DNA from: Pseudoalteromonas sp. GCY
GTDB taxonomy: Bacteria > Pseudomonadota > Gammaproteobacteria > Enterobacterales > Alteromonadaceae
Assembly (NCBI RefSeq): GCF_016695175.1
Contig: NZ_CP068023.1
Span: 43,501-107,500, forward strand
Direction: 5' to 3'
DNA: 64,000 nt
The translations under genes and the position numbers were made by a program. Shown in pieces: positions 43,139 to 51,976 of this stretch. Numbering within the stretch: the first letter of the stretch is position 1; each line of letters opens with the position of its first letter. The notes under the pieces were generated by a model. That model saw only the letters and a program-made list of their open reading frames with translations. It made no database searches and was not told the DNA's origin.

Positions 43139-44238
43139 TGGCAAAAATCATCACCTTCGCGCTTATTTTTATCGCGCTAGCCGCCAGTCATTTGCTCATT
43201 GATGAGAAAGGCTATGTGTTGATCTCTTTTAATCAAACCACGATTGAAGGCAGCATAGTGTCTTTCACTATCTTGCTGTTGCTTGCCATCACAGCTTTCG
43301 TGTTGTTGGGTAAGGTAGTGCGTTGGTCGTGGCATCGTCTAGTCAATACGAAAGGTCATTTTTCCAGAAAGCGTAAACTAAAAGCGCAACAAGCATGGAA
43401 CGAAAGTTTGTGGCTATTTATTAACGGCGAAGTGGAACAAGCCGCAACCTTATTGACGAAAACGCCGCAGCCGGATGAACGCCAAGACTATGTGCGTGCC
43501 ATCGCAGCCAAAGCGGCGTTAAAGCAAGGAGATGTTGTCAAAGCGAATACGGAGCTAGAAGCAATATCGGATGATAATCAAGGGCAGCTCGCGGCACTGT
43601 GGATAGAGGCAAATAATAGTGAACAGGCGTTGGCTTTACTTGATGACAAAATGTCTATTGCTAAACCGACGTCTGCGGTGCTTAGCGGTTACATTTTAGG
43701 ATGCCTACAGGCTAAGCAACCGGAGCTGGCCGCTGCACAAATCGCGAAGTGGTATAAAAAGCTTAACTGGAGTGATGTACAGTGGCAGAGTGTGTTCGAG
43801 CGCATGTTTGTGATAGCCCCAGAGCAAGCAGACACTTTGTTTAGTACGCTACCTAAGGCAGTAAAAGCGCATGCAATACCAGCCCTTAATAAGCTGAAGC
43901 TGCAACAGGGGCGCATAGCGGAAGTGTTGGGGGAGCTCAAGAAGCTGCTCAAACAAGGTCAATATCACCAGTTGGCGGACTATCTGCAACACAGCACGCA
44001 AAGTAGTAATGAACTCAAGTTAGCACTGCAGCAGCAATTGAAAAAACATCCAGATGACAAGGAGTTGCTGTTCGCATTAGCTTGCCTTTGCAATGCTGAG
44101 GGGGATTATGAGCTTGCTGCGAAGATCTTTGACTCCTTAAGCGCAAACCCTTGGGAAGCGCGTTGGAGTAAGCAAGCTCAGCTCGCCTACGAAAAAATGC
44201 ATACGTACGAGAAAGCGTATTTAATCGCAAAATCGTAA
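43135..44238 (+). CDS. hemY: HemY, inner-membrane tetratricopeptide protein
   Basis: The product of about 367 residues has two N-terminal membrane segments (MMAKIITFALIFIALAASHLL and TFAILLLLAITAFVLLG) followed by tetratricopeptide-like helices (EQAATLLTKTPQPDE, AALWIEANNSEQALALLDD). HemY is the usual partner of HemX and is thought to be a scaffold for late haem enzymes at the membrane. ATG 43135 overlaps the hemX stop (ATGA) and has AAAGGG 8 bases upstream; ATG 43138 is also possible. It ends at a strong terminator. Confidence 0.93.
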   Translation: MMAKIITFALIFIALAASHLLIDEKGYVLISFNQTTIEGSIVSFTILLLLAITAFVLLGKVVRWSWHRLVNTKGHFSRKRKLKAQQAWNESLWLFINGEVEQAATLLTKTPQPDERQDYVRAIAAKAALKQGDVVKANTELEAISDDNQGQLAALWIEANNSEQALALLDDKMSIAKPTSAVLSGYILGCLQAKQPELAAAQIAKWYKKLNWSDVQWQSVFERMFVIAPEQADTLFSTLPKAVKAHAIPALNKLKLQQGRIAEVLGELKKLLKQGQYHQLADYLQHSTQSSNELKLALQQQLKKHPDDKELLFALACLCNAEGDYELAAKIFDSLSANPWEARWSKQAQLAYEKMHTYEKAYLIAKS

Positions 44239-44240
44239 CG

Positions 44241-44272
44241 AAAAGCCTGTGCAGCAATGTGCAGGCTTTTTT
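44241..44272 (+). terminator. Rho-independent terminator of the hem operon
   Basis: AAAAGCCTGTGCA (44241-44253) pairs with TGTGCAGGCTTTT (44258-44270) over 13 bp with two G-U pairs, closed by a GCAA tetraloop, and continues into a T run. It lies 2 bases after the hemY stop. Confidence 0.93.
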
Positions 44273-44370
44273 GCATTAAAGTTAGCTATACTCCATTCTG
44301 ACATATGTCCTTGCTATCTCAGTTTAGGTGCGTATGATCCCAAAAATTTTAACTGCAAATCGAGTCTCTT

Positions 44371-45366
44371 ATGATCAATAACACACTTCCACTATTAGAT
44401 TTACATCGCCACTTAGATGGTAACGTTCGTGCTACAACGATTTTAGAACTTGGCCAGCAGTTTAATATGGATTTACCTGCAACGGATCTCGAAGGTCTAC
44501 GCCCGCATGTTCAAGTGTTGGACAATGCACCCAATCTAATGGCGTTTCTTGAAAAACTAGATTGGGGCGTAAAGGTACTAGGTGACTACGATGCTTGTCG
44601 CCGTATTGCGATTGAAAATGTTGCCGACGCAGTTGCACAAGGTATTGATTACACTGAACTAAGATTTAGTCCTTACTACATGGCAAAAAACCATAATCTA
44701 CACCCGCAGGGTGTTGTTGAAGCCGTAGTCGATGGTGTACAAAGTGCCGTTAAAGGTCAAGACATTAAGGTTAACCTGATCGGGATTATGTCACGCACAT
44801 TTGGTGTGGAAAAGTGCCAATATGAGCTAGACGCGCTACTTGCCTTTAAAGAGCAGTTGGTTGCGATTGACCTCGCGGGTGACGAGCTGGGTTTCCCGGG
44901 CGAGCTGTTTATTGAGCATTATAAGCAGGTTCGCGATGCTTACCTTGGCGTGACGGTACATGCTGGCGAAGCTGAGGGTGCGGTAAGTATCTGGCAAGCC
45001 ATTAAAGAACTTGGTGCGACACGTATCGGTCACGGAGTTAAAGCAATCCATGACCCAGCACTGATGGACTATTTACGTGATAATCGTATCGGGATCGAGT
45101 CTTGCTTAACCAGTAACATTCAAACAAGCACTGTCGAAAGTTTAACAACGCATCCCTTGAAAGCATTTTTAGATCATGGCGTATTGGCAACCATCAATAC
45201 AGATGATCCTGCGGTTCAAGGTATCGAGTTGGATAACGAGTATAGCCATGCAGCTGCGGCGGCAGGTTTAGATTTGAGTGATATCCATAAAGCGCAGCGC
45301 AATGCAGTTGAGATTGCCTTTTTAAGTGAAGCTGATAAAAAAGCGTTGCTTGTAAAGAAAGCGTAA
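44371..45366 (+). CDS. add: Adenosine deaminase
   Basis: The 331-residue enzyme deaminates adenosine to inosine. The zinc ligands His12 and His14 are in LHRHLDG, the HAGE block (197-200) supplies His197 and Glu200, and Asp is in NTDDPAVQ. The [13 protein letters not shown] block carries another histidine. All are present. It is transcribed singly after the hem terminator, and no other purine genes are near. It is in the cytoplasm. Confidence 0.96.
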   Translation: MINNTLPLLDLHRHLDGNVRATTILELGQQFNMDLPATDLEGLRPHVQVLDNAPNLMAFLEKLDWGVKVLGDYDACRRIAIENVADAVAQGIDYTELRFSPYYMAKNHNLHPQGVVEAVVDGVQSAVKGQDIKVNLIGIMSRTFGVEKCQYELDALLAFKEQLVAIDLAGDELGFPGELFIEHYKQVRDAYLGVTVHAGEAEGAVSIWQAIKELGATRIGHGVKAIHDPALMDYLRDNRIGIESCLTSNIQTSTVESLTTHPLKAFLDHGVLATINTDDPAVQGIELDNEYSHAAAAAGLDLSDIHKAQRNAVEIAFLSEADKKALLVKKA

Positions 45367-45375
45367 GTTGAAATT

Positions 45376-45400
45376 GCTGTGTGGGATCACCCCGCACAGC
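45376..45400. terminator. Convergent hairpin between add and the CBS gene
   Basis: GCTGTGTGGG (45376-45385) pairs with CCCGCACAGC (45391-45400), 10 bp with one G-T pair and a short loop. It overlaps the last codons of the CBS gene and has no T run on either side, so termination would be weak. Confidence 0.45.
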
Positions 45401-45797
45401 TAAGATAACTCTCTTTTAGTGCCGCAACGACTTGGCTGCGTGTCACAATACCAATAACTTTGCCTTCATTGAGTACGGGATAAACCTTAGGACTATTTTG
45501 CTGCATGCGTTGTGCAAGGTCGACAACGGTTGTTGCAGCTTCAATGCTGAGGGCAGGCGTTGCCAGTAAATCTCTCAGCTGTACTTTACCATCACAAAAG
45601 TAGCTAGAATTAAGCAAAGGCTTGAGCAGCTGCTGCTCTGATATAAATCCAACAAGATGACGCTGTGAATCTATCACTGGTGCACCAATTAAATGATGCT
45701 TTTGCAGCAAACTAATCGCGTTGGTCAGTTCGGTCTCGGCGGTTAATAGTGGGAAATCGGGTGACATGATGTCACGAACATAGAGTTTACTCATCAT
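45387..45797 (-). CDS. CBS-domain protein
   Basis: The 136-residue protein consists of two CBS motifs (VRDIMSPDFPLLTAETELTNAISLLQKHHLIGAPVIDSQRHLVGFI and LATPALSIEAATTVVDLAQRMQQNSPKVYPVLNEGKVIGIVTRSQVV). A CBS pair binds adenine nucleotides and regulates a partner protein, usually by dimer formation. The partner is not apparent. It is cytoplasmic. Nearby genes are add (convergent) and fre, so it probably is a free-standing module. A Met-Met start is present at 45797. Confidence 0.85.
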   Translation of the reverse strand: MMSKLYVRDIMSPDFPLLTAETELTNAISLLQKHHLIGAPVIDSQRHLVGFISEQQLLKPLLNSSYFCDGKVQLRDLLATPALSIEAATTVVDLAQRMQQNSPKVYPVLNEGKVIGIVTRSQVVAALKESYLSCAG

Positions 45798-45890
45798 ACT
45801 TCTTGCGGTGTTTGTGTGTAATATGAGAGTAGCGGGTGAGATTTTCTTGGTAAAATGGATTATTTTGATTGGTTTGTTCTGTTTTTTCGA

Positions 45891-45915
45891 TGTGTGACTA
45901 AAGATCAGTCACACA
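45891..45915. repeat. 9-bp perfect inverted repeat after fre
   Basis: TGTGTGACT (45891-45899) and AGTCACACA (45907-45915) are exact complements with a 7-base loop. The stem lies 12 bases after the fre stop in the gap leading to the CBS gene. Its TGTGA/TCACA content is reminiscent of a CRP site, but the 11-base centre spacing is wrong for CRP. It probably acts as a terminator or mRNA-stabilising stem. Confidence 0.5.
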
Positions 45916-45927
45916 TTGTATAAATCG

Positions 45928-46641
45928 CTATTTAATAAACGCAAAGGCGTCGGCATACATAAAGTCGCGCTCAGCACCATGATTGATAAAGTCATCACGC
46001 ACGATGCCAATCATGTCAAAGCGGCCAGCCATATAAATGCTGTACGGCTCTAAAGAAACGATATCTTTCATCACAGCCTGATGAACGAAACCACGATGGC
46101 CTTTCCATGCTTCACTGGCATTTTCTACCACAGGAATAAACTGGAAATGTTTATTTGAGGCGGCCCAAGCTTCCATCTCCGCTTTTGCATACAACGCAGC
46201 TTCTTCTTTTACACCCCAGTAAAATAATACTGGTTGGTCGTAACCCGTTTCAGCCAAGTGATCGGCCATAGATTTGACATAAGAAAACCCTGTGCCGCCG
46301 GCAAGTAGTACTAGTGGACGCGCTTGATCAACACGGATCTGAGAGACGCCAAGACCAACTTCTAATGCAACGGTTTGCTTTGTATCAAAAGCGTTACGTA
46401 GGTGATCTAGTGATTGCATGGCATAAGAGTCAGCGCCAGAAGCACCGATATGTAACTCTAACTGCTCTGTTTTTGAAGGGCTGCTGGCAATCGAGAAAGC
46501 ACGTTTGTCTTTTTCACCAAGTACCAATTGCAGATACTGGCCGGCTTCGAATTGCACCGCTTCTTCAGGTTTTAATATAACTTTGTGAACAAATTCCGTA
46601 AGAGGTGTAATTGAGACAACCTCTGCTGCTAATACTTGCAT
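45928..46641 (-). CDS. fre: NAD(P)H-flavin reductase
   Basis: The 237-residue protein has a ferredoxin-reductase-like fold: the FAD-binding RAFSIASSP block, the phosphate loop LLAGGTGFSYVKSM and the nicotinamide block 'VLFYWGVKEEAALY'. It reduces free flavins with NAD(P)H, and the length is close to E. coli Fre (233). It follows ubiD in the same direction, the usual gene pair, and supplies reduced FMN that could serve UbiD's prenyl-FMN cofactor, although that link is inferred. Confidence 0.93.
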   Translation of the reverse strand: MQVLAAEVVSITPLTEFVHKVILKPEEAVQFEAGQYLQLVLGEKDKRAFSIASSPSKTEQLELHIGASGADSYAMQSLDHLRNAFDTKQTVALEVGLGVSQIRVDQARPLVLLAGGTGFSYVKSMADHLAETGYDQPVLFYWGVKEEAALYAKAEMEAWAASNKHFQFIPVVENASEAWKGHRGFVHQAVMKDIVSLEPYSIYMAGRFDMIGIVRDDFINHGAERDFMYADAFAFIK

Positions 46642-46673
46642 GTGTTACCTTTATTAAGCACGTGGCTAAAGTC

Positions 46674-46701
46674 TGTGCACTCTAGCATAGCTGAGTGCAC
46701 A
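46674..46701 (-). terminator. Inverted repeat between ubiD and fre
   Basis: TGTGCACTC (46674-46682) and GAGTGCACA (46693-46701) are exact complements with a 10-base loop. It lies 17 bases after the ubiD stop on the minus strand and upstream of the fre start. The flanks lack a strong T run. It may attenuate readthrough from ubiD into fre or bind a protein. Confidence 0.45.
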
Positions 46702-46718
46702 ATGTTAGATGATATATG

Positions 46719-48191
46719 TCATTTGATGGTGATCCCTAGGGTATCCCAAATTTCGTCAACGCGTTGTTTAACCTCGGGATCCATAACGATAGGCTGGCCC
46801 CATTCACGGTCGGTCTCACCCGGCCATTTGTTGGTTGCGTCCATACCCATTTTAGAACCAAGTCCAGACACGGGGGAAGCAAAATCGAGATAATCGATAG
46901 GCGTGCTTTCAACTAAGGTGGTGTCTCTAGCGGGATCCATACGTGTTGTTATCGCCCAAATCACATCATTCCAGTCACGAGCATTTACATCATCATCGCA
47001 AACAATGACAAACTTGGTGTACATAAACTGTCTAAGGAAAGACCATACGCCCATCATCACGCGTTTAGCATGCCCCGGATACTGTTTTTTCATGGTGACG
47101 ACCGCCATGCGGTATGAGCAGCCTTCTGGTGGAAGGTAAAAATCGACGATTTCCGGAAATTGCTTTTGTAAAATCGGCACGAATACTTCGTTGAGGGCAA
47201 CGCCAAGAATGGCAGGCTCATCAGGCGGGCGGCCCGTATAAGTGCTGTGATAAATTGGATCTTTGCGATGCGTCATATGGGTGACAGTCATTACAGGGAA
47301 GTCGTCAACTTCATTGTAGTAGCCGGTGTGATCGCCATATGGACCTTCTGGCGCGAGCTCGCCCGGTTGAATATATCCTTCTAAGACGATTTCGGCACTC
47401 GCTGGTACTTGCAGGTCGTTAGAAATAGATCTAACGACCTGCGTCTTACTACCACGCAATAGACCAGCAAATGCATATTCGCTCAAGGTATCTGGAACCG
47501 GGGTTACCGCACCTAAAATCGTCGCCGGATCAGCGCCAAGTGCAACAGATACCGGATACGGTTCGCCCGGATGCTCTTTGCACCACTCCTGAAAATCAAG
47601 CGCGCCGCCGCGATGTGATAGCCAGCGCATAATAATTTTGTTTTTACCCAATAGCTGCTGACGATAAATCCCTAAGTTCTGACGCTTTTTATAAGGACCT
47701 TTGGTTACCGTTAACCCCCACGTGATTAAAGGTGCTGCATCACCAGGCCAGCAATGTTGAATAGGTAGTTTAGTGAGATCGACCTCACCACCGCTCAATA
47801 CGACTTCTTGGCATGGGGCTTTTTTCACTTCTTTGGCAGGCATATTCAACACTTGTTTGAATACCGGTAGCTGGCCAATGGCTTCTTTAATTCCCTTCGG
47901 TGGATCGGGTTCTTTTAAAAAAGCGAGTAACTTGCCGACTTCTCTTAGTTCACTGACATCGCTTTGTCCCATCCCCATTGCAACGCGCTTTGGTGTGCCA
48001 AATAGGTTAGCCAGTACAGGGATGTCATAACCAACAGGGTTTTCAAATAGGATTGCGGGTCCACCTGCTCGCAGCGTCCTGTCTGCTATTTCAGTCATTT
48101 CTAATTTGGTGGAAATGGGCTGCTTGACGCGAACAAGTTCTCCTTGTTTTTCAAGCTGGGTTATAAAATCTCGTAAGTCTTGGTATTTCAT
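46719..48191 (-). CDS. ubiD: 4-hydroxy-3-polyprenylbenzoate decarboxylase UbiD
   Basis: The 490-residue protein needs prenylated FMN and decarboxylates the 3-polyprenyl-4-hydroxybenzoate intermediate of ubiquinone synthesis. Family blocks are [15 protein letters not shown], '[23 protein letters not shown]', '[20 protein letters not shown]' and the end '[12 protein letters not shown]'. Glu in EGPYGDHTG is the catalytic acid region. The size fits E. coli UbiD (497). fre follows. Confidence 0.95.
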   Translation of the reverse strand: MKYQDLRDFITQLEKQGELVRVKQPISTKLEMTEIADRTLRAGGPAILFENPVGYDIPVLANLFGTPKRVAMGMGQSDVSELREVGKLLAFLKEPDPPKGIKEAIGQLPVFKQVLNMPAKEVKKAPCQEVVLSGGEVDLTKLPIQHCWPGDAAPLITWGLTVTKGPYKKRQNLGIYRQQLLGKNKIIMRWLSHRGGALDFQEWCKEHPGEPYPVSVALGADPATILGAVTPVPDTLSEYAFAGLLRGSKTQVVRSISNDLQVPASAEIVLEGYIQPGELAPEGPYGDHTGYYNEVDDFPVMTVTHMTHRKDPIYHSTYTGRPPDEPAILGVALNEVFVPILQKQFPEIVDFYLPPEGCSYRMAVVTMKKQYPGHAKRVMMGVWSFLRQFMYTKFVIVCDDDVNARDWNDVIWAITTRMDPARDTTLVESTPIDYLDFASPVSGLGSKMGMDATNKWPGETDREWGQPIVMDPEVKQRVDEIWDTLGITIK

Positions 48192-48498
48192 TGGCGCACT
48201 ATGAATTGAGTTTGGCTTAGTATATCAACTAGGCATATTTTTCCTAGCTGTACGGATGGGATGGTGAAAAGGTTTAGTTACCCACTTTTGCGTCTACACT
48301 ATTGCGAAATAGACTACACTTTCAGAACTTATCGGCTTGTCAGTGCGCCAGAGCAAGTGTATAAATTGTTATAAATAGATGTGTGTGTTGAGTTGTTTTG
48401 ATATGAAACAAGCAAAAATCGACTTTCGATGTAGCTCACATACCCTTTGCGCTATAGTCGCCGCGGTTGCATAAAACGATATCCTGAGGGGTCTGAGT
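48192..48498. other. Intergenic region upstream of the GGDEF-EAL gene
   Basis: This 307-base gap between divergent ubiD and the GGDEF-EAL gene contains no coding frame. A TATAGT element at about 48454 may be a -10 box for the plus-strand gene. The plus-strand leader before 48499 includes GAGGGG. Confidence 0.4.
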
Positions 48499-51120
48499 TT
48501 GAAGTTGATGTCAAAATTGCTCGGGGGGCTGCTGTTGCTGTTTTGTATGTCAGCGCCAGCTAACGAGTTACCATATTATACTTTTTCTAATCATAGTGCG
48601 GTGATGCTGATCATTGAGCCCACGTCTGGAAAAATTTTGGATGCCAATAAGGCAGCTGCCGCATTTTATGGATACAGCGAGGCGGTATTAGAGTCAAAAG
48701 TCATACAAGATATCAACTTATTTACTGCCGAGCAGGTTGCTAATGAGCGCCAAGCGGCATTAAATGAAGGCCGTAATTATTTTATCTTCCAACATCAAAC
48801 CGCAGACGGCAGTGTGAAAACGGTGAGTGTTCACTCAACACCATTTGAGGATAGCGATGGCAAACCTAGGTTACTTTCTATCATTCAAGATATGAGTGAG
48901 CAGCGTAAGCTACAGCAAGATCTCTGGCATTACCAAGCCAATCTTGAACAACAGGTCATGCTGCAGACTGAAAAAATCAAGCAAGCCAATATGGTACAGG
49001 TTATTTTGTTAACTGCGGTGATAGCTGTGCTGATTCTATCGATGGCAGTATTGATGACCGTTTTGGTCAGGCTAAGGCGCTCCAATCAGCGAGCACAAGA
49101 CCAAGGTGCGAAACTCAGTGCCATTTTTGATTGTATGACAGCGTACTTGGTGTTTACGGATGAAACACATCATATTGAGGCTGCTAATGGCTCAGTGCTT
49201 AGTGACTTCGAACGCTTTGAAAATCTAAAATCCAAGTCTATTTATACCCTGTTCGATGCATTAGACAGCGAACGATTGTTGCTTGATGGAACATTGGAAT
49301 GTCAATTAGATGCTCGATTTGGTTATCGCAATGTTCGGGTTTCTTGTGCCCCTGTAGTAAGTGAAACACAAGCAAAGCTTGGCTTCATTTATGTCATCCA
49401 AGATATCACCGAAGAACTTGAGAATGAACGAGAGCAGCGTTTAGCAAGTACGGTATTTGCGACAACCACTGAAGGCGTGTTGGTCTCCGACAAGCATAAT
49501 CAAATCCAAATGGTAAATCGCGCATTTAGCGAAATTACAGGTTTTGGCATGGATGAAGTAATTGGGGAAACGCCGGCAATCCTCAATTCTGGACGTCACG
49601 ATGAGCGCTTTTTCAATGCGTTATATGATGACTTGGTTAACAAAGGCCATTGGGAAGGAGAGATTTGGAATAAGCGTAAAAATGGTGAAATTTATCCGAG
49701 TTGGCTGCAGGTATCCGCAGTATTTAACGAAGCTCGGGAAATTGATATGTATGTAGCCCTATTCAGCGATATTACTTCGAGGAAACGTAACGAACAGTTG
49801 ATGTGGCAGCAAGCCAACTTTGATAGTTTGACGGGCCTTGCAAACCGGCATCATTATCACGTTAAATTTGATTTAGCATTAAAACGAGCAGCTCAGCTAG
49901 AAGAGCGCTTTGCAATTTGTTTTATCGATCTTGACCGCTTTAAAGCGGTGAATGACACGCTTGGGCACCATATTGGTGATCTATTACTCAAAGAAGCTGC
50001 AAACCGTATTAATGAGTGCGTGCGCAGTTCTGATACCGTTGCAAGATTAGGTGGGGATGAATTTGCGTTATTGCTACAAGATATAAGTTCTATCAGTGAT
50101 TTAGAGCTGGTTGCGACTAAGATTTTACGTGCGTTAGCTAACCCTTTTCATTTGGAAGGGCACGAAGCTTATGTATCCGGTAGTATGGGGATCACGCTTT
50201 ACCCAGATGACGGCACCGATCGAAAAATCTTGCTACGTAATGCCGACAGTGCAATGTATAAAGCCAAGGAACATGGTCGCGACTGTTTTCAATTCTACAC
50301 TTCAGCGATGCATCAACATGCCAAAGCGCGTAGCGTGTTAGAAAGTGCTTTGCATAAAGCACTGTCTAATCGAGAATTATCACTGGTGTACCAGCCTATT
50401 TTTTCACAGCTTGGCAGCGGCGACCTCGTTGGCTGCGAGGTGTTGTTAAGATGGAAAAGTGAGTTGCTGGGCCATGTTTCACCCGATCAGTTTATTCCCG
50501 TTTGCGAAGAACTAGGCCTTATCTTACCCATTGGAGAGTGGGTGCTGTATCACGCTTGTTCTCAAGTTAAAGCCTGGCAAGACAACTACGGTAGGCCCTT
50601 ATTTATTGCAGTTAACGTTTCTAGTATTCAGTTTAAACGCCAAGATATGGTCGAGCTAGTAAGAAAAGTACTTAGAGATACCAAACTGGAAGCGAAATAT
50701 CTGACATTGGAAATCACAGAGTCGGTGCTGGTTGAAAACTCAGATAAAATATTATCGCAATTGAAGGCACTCAGAGAAATGGGCGTAGAACTGGCGATTG
50801 ACGACTTCGGTACTGGATATTCGTCGTTGAGTTACCTCAAGCGCTTCCCGCTTTCTAAATTGAAAATTGATAGAACCTTTATTCGTGATTTACCAGAAGA
50901 TGAAGAAGATAAAGCGCTCGTCAGTGCGATTATCTTGATGGCGCATAAATTAAACTTAAGAGTCATTGCGGAAGGGGTTGAAACCCCTGCACAATGTATG
51001 TTTTTAAAGAATTTACTGTGTGATATGACACAAGGCTATTTCCATTCTAAACCGGTGGCACAGCAAGAGTTTGAAGCAAACGTTCTAACCATGCAGTATC
51101 ACAAGCAAAGTCACAGTTAA
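48499..51120 (+). CDS. PAS-GGDEF-EAL signalling protein (873 aa)
   Basis: The protein has a signal-like start, a PAS domain (residues 35-135, VMLIIEPTSGKILDANKAAAAFYGY), a membrane helix (VILLTAVIAVLILSMAVLMTVL, about 168-190), two PAS folds, then GGDEF at 518-522 (RLGGDEF) with an intact I-site (RSSD, five residues before) and EAL written EVL at 647-649, with DDFGTGYSSL later. Both cyclase and phosphodiesterase motifs look complete, so direction of activity is uncertain. TTG 48499 has GAGGGG 8 bases earlier; an ATG at 48508 is an alternative. It converges with a Sel1 gene, the stops overlapping by 4 bases. Confidence 0.92.
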   Translation: MKLMSKLLGGLLLLFCMSAPANELPYYTFSNHSAVMLIIEPTSGKILDANKAAAAFYGYSEAVLESKVIQDINLFTAEQVANERQAALNEGRNYFIFQHQTADGSVKTVSVHSTPFEDSDGKPRLLSIIQDMSEQRKLQQDLWHYQANLEQQVMLQTEKIKQANMVQVILLTAVIAVLILSMAVLMTVLVRLRRSNQRAQDQGAKLSAIFDCMTAYLVFTDETHHIEAANGSVLSDFERFENLKSKSIYTLFDALDSERLLLDGTLECQLDARFGYRNVRVSCAPVVSETQAKLGFIYVIQDITEELENEREQRLASTVFATTTEGVLVSDKHNQIQMVNRAFSEITGFGMDEVIGETPAILNSGRHDERFFNALYDDLVNKGHWEGEIWNKRKNGEIYPSWLQVSAVFNEAREIDMYVALFSDITSRKRNEQLMWQQANFDSLTGLANRHHYHVKFDLALKRAAQLEERFAICFIDLDRFKAVNDTLGHHIGDLLLKEAANRINECVRSSDTVARLGGDEFALLLQDISSISDLELVATKILRALANPFHLEGHEAYVSGSMGITLYPDDGTDRKILLRNADSAMYKAKEHGRDCFQFYTSAMHQHAKARSVLESALHKALSNRELSLVYQPIFSQLGSGDLVGCEVLLRWKSELLGHVSPDQFIPVCEELGLILPIGEWVLYHACSQVKAWQDNYGRPLFIAVNVSSIQFKRQDMVELVRKVLRDTKLEAKYLTLEITESVLVENSDKILSQLKALREMGVELAIDDFGTGYSSLSYLKRFPLSKLKIDRTFIRDLPEDEEDKALVSAIILMAHKLNLRVIAEGVETPAQCMFLKNLLCDMTQGYFHSKPVAQQEFEANVLTMQYHKQSHS

Positions 51121-51887
51121 CATGGGTGGTCTTGACATAACTTAGTCAGGGCCGTTTGTGCTTTATGATTACCTTGCTCGGCGGCAAGTTTAAGCCAGTG
51201 GATCGCTTTTTTAATGTCTTTTGCACCGCCTTCACCGTCACGAAGCATTGTTCCATAGTTATATTGTGCCCAGGGATTGCCAGTTTTAGCCGCCGCTGCA
51301 AATCCCGTTTTTGCTTCTTCAAAATCTCCTAGGCTGTAAGCGCGAATTGCTTCTTGATTCCGTGCAGAGATCTTAGGTCCATTATATAGTGGCTTCGGCT
51401 TTTTGAATCGTTGTCTAACAACGCCGCCAAGCACATGGATCCCTACGGGTCTGTAGACGGAGATTATGGTTTCATCGTCAAGTAAGTCTAATAGGTTATC
51501 TTTTTCTAGCGTCAGCCTTTGTGGCTTAAAATAATGATCGGTCATTAGCATGCTGACACGGATATCTCGGGTGATGTTACGCATTGTACGGTAAGTGTAG
51601 GCACTTTCCTTTACTTCAATGTTGTCATCTGTCAGCTCAGTAATTTGTAAGACCTGAAAAGCAGGATCATAAGCTTGCCCTGTGTTTTTACCTGCATCGA
51701 AAATAATCAGGTCATCGATTTGTGGGGATGCTAAGTATATTTGATAACTAGCGATTTGTTGTTGATGTTGGTTATAAAAGTAAAGTGCAATAGTGACCAC
51801 AATCAGTGTCGACACGGCAACTTTATATTTACTGATAAAGTTGAATATTGTGTCGTAAAAGGAAAAAAATACGCTTTTGATTTCCAT
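51117..51887 (-). CDS. Membrane-anchored Sel1-repeat protein
   Basis: The 256-residue protein has a membrane helix near its N-terminus (VAVSTLIVVTIALYFY, about residues 23-38), a middle region of beta character that I do not recognise and two Sel1 repeats at the end (ARAYSLGDFEEAKTGFAAAAKTGNPWAQYNYGTML and KKAIHWLKLAAEQGNHKAQTAL). Sel1 repeats make helical scaffolds for protein contacts. The C-terminal domain probably lies in the periplasm. It is convergent with the GGDEF-EAL gene. The partner is unknown. Confidence 0.83.
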   Translation of the reverse strand: MEIKSVFFSFYDTIFNFISKYKVAVSTLIVVTIALYFYNQHQQQIASYQIYLASPQIDDLIIFDAGKNTGQAYDPAFQVLQITELTDDNIEVKESAYTYRTMRNITRDIRVSMLMTDHYFKPQRLTLEKDNLLDLLDDETIISVYRPVGIHVLGGVVRQRFKKPKPLYNGPKISARNQEAIRAYSLGDFEEAKTGFAAAAKTGNPWAQYNYGTMLRDGEGGAKDIKKAIHWLKLAAEQGNHKAQTALTKLCQDHPC

Positions 51888-51940
51888 ATTCTATTAGTTA
51901 GTTACGTGTGGGTATGTCTAAGGTAGGCAACTTGAGTGTA

Positions 51941-51962
51941 GGGGACAAGTGTACTTGTCCCC
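51941..51962. repeat. 9-bp perfect palindrome GGGGACAAG-N4-CTTGTCCCC
   Basis: GGGGACAAG (51941-51949) and CTTGTCCCC (51954-51962) are exact complements around a TGTA loop. It lies in the gap between the M28 peptidase stop (51977) and the start of the Sel1 gene. No T run follows on the minus strand, so it is not a strong terminator. Confidence 0.6.
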
Positions 51963-51976
51963 GTAAGTGTAAGATT

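Noticed and set aside
45891..45915. CRP-binding site TGTGA...TCACA
   Set aside because: The distance between the half-sites is 11 bases, not 6, and the element follows a stop codon.
50431..50460. Broken EAL domain because of EVL
   Set aside because: EVL occurs in active phosphodiesterases; the rest of the domain motifs are present.
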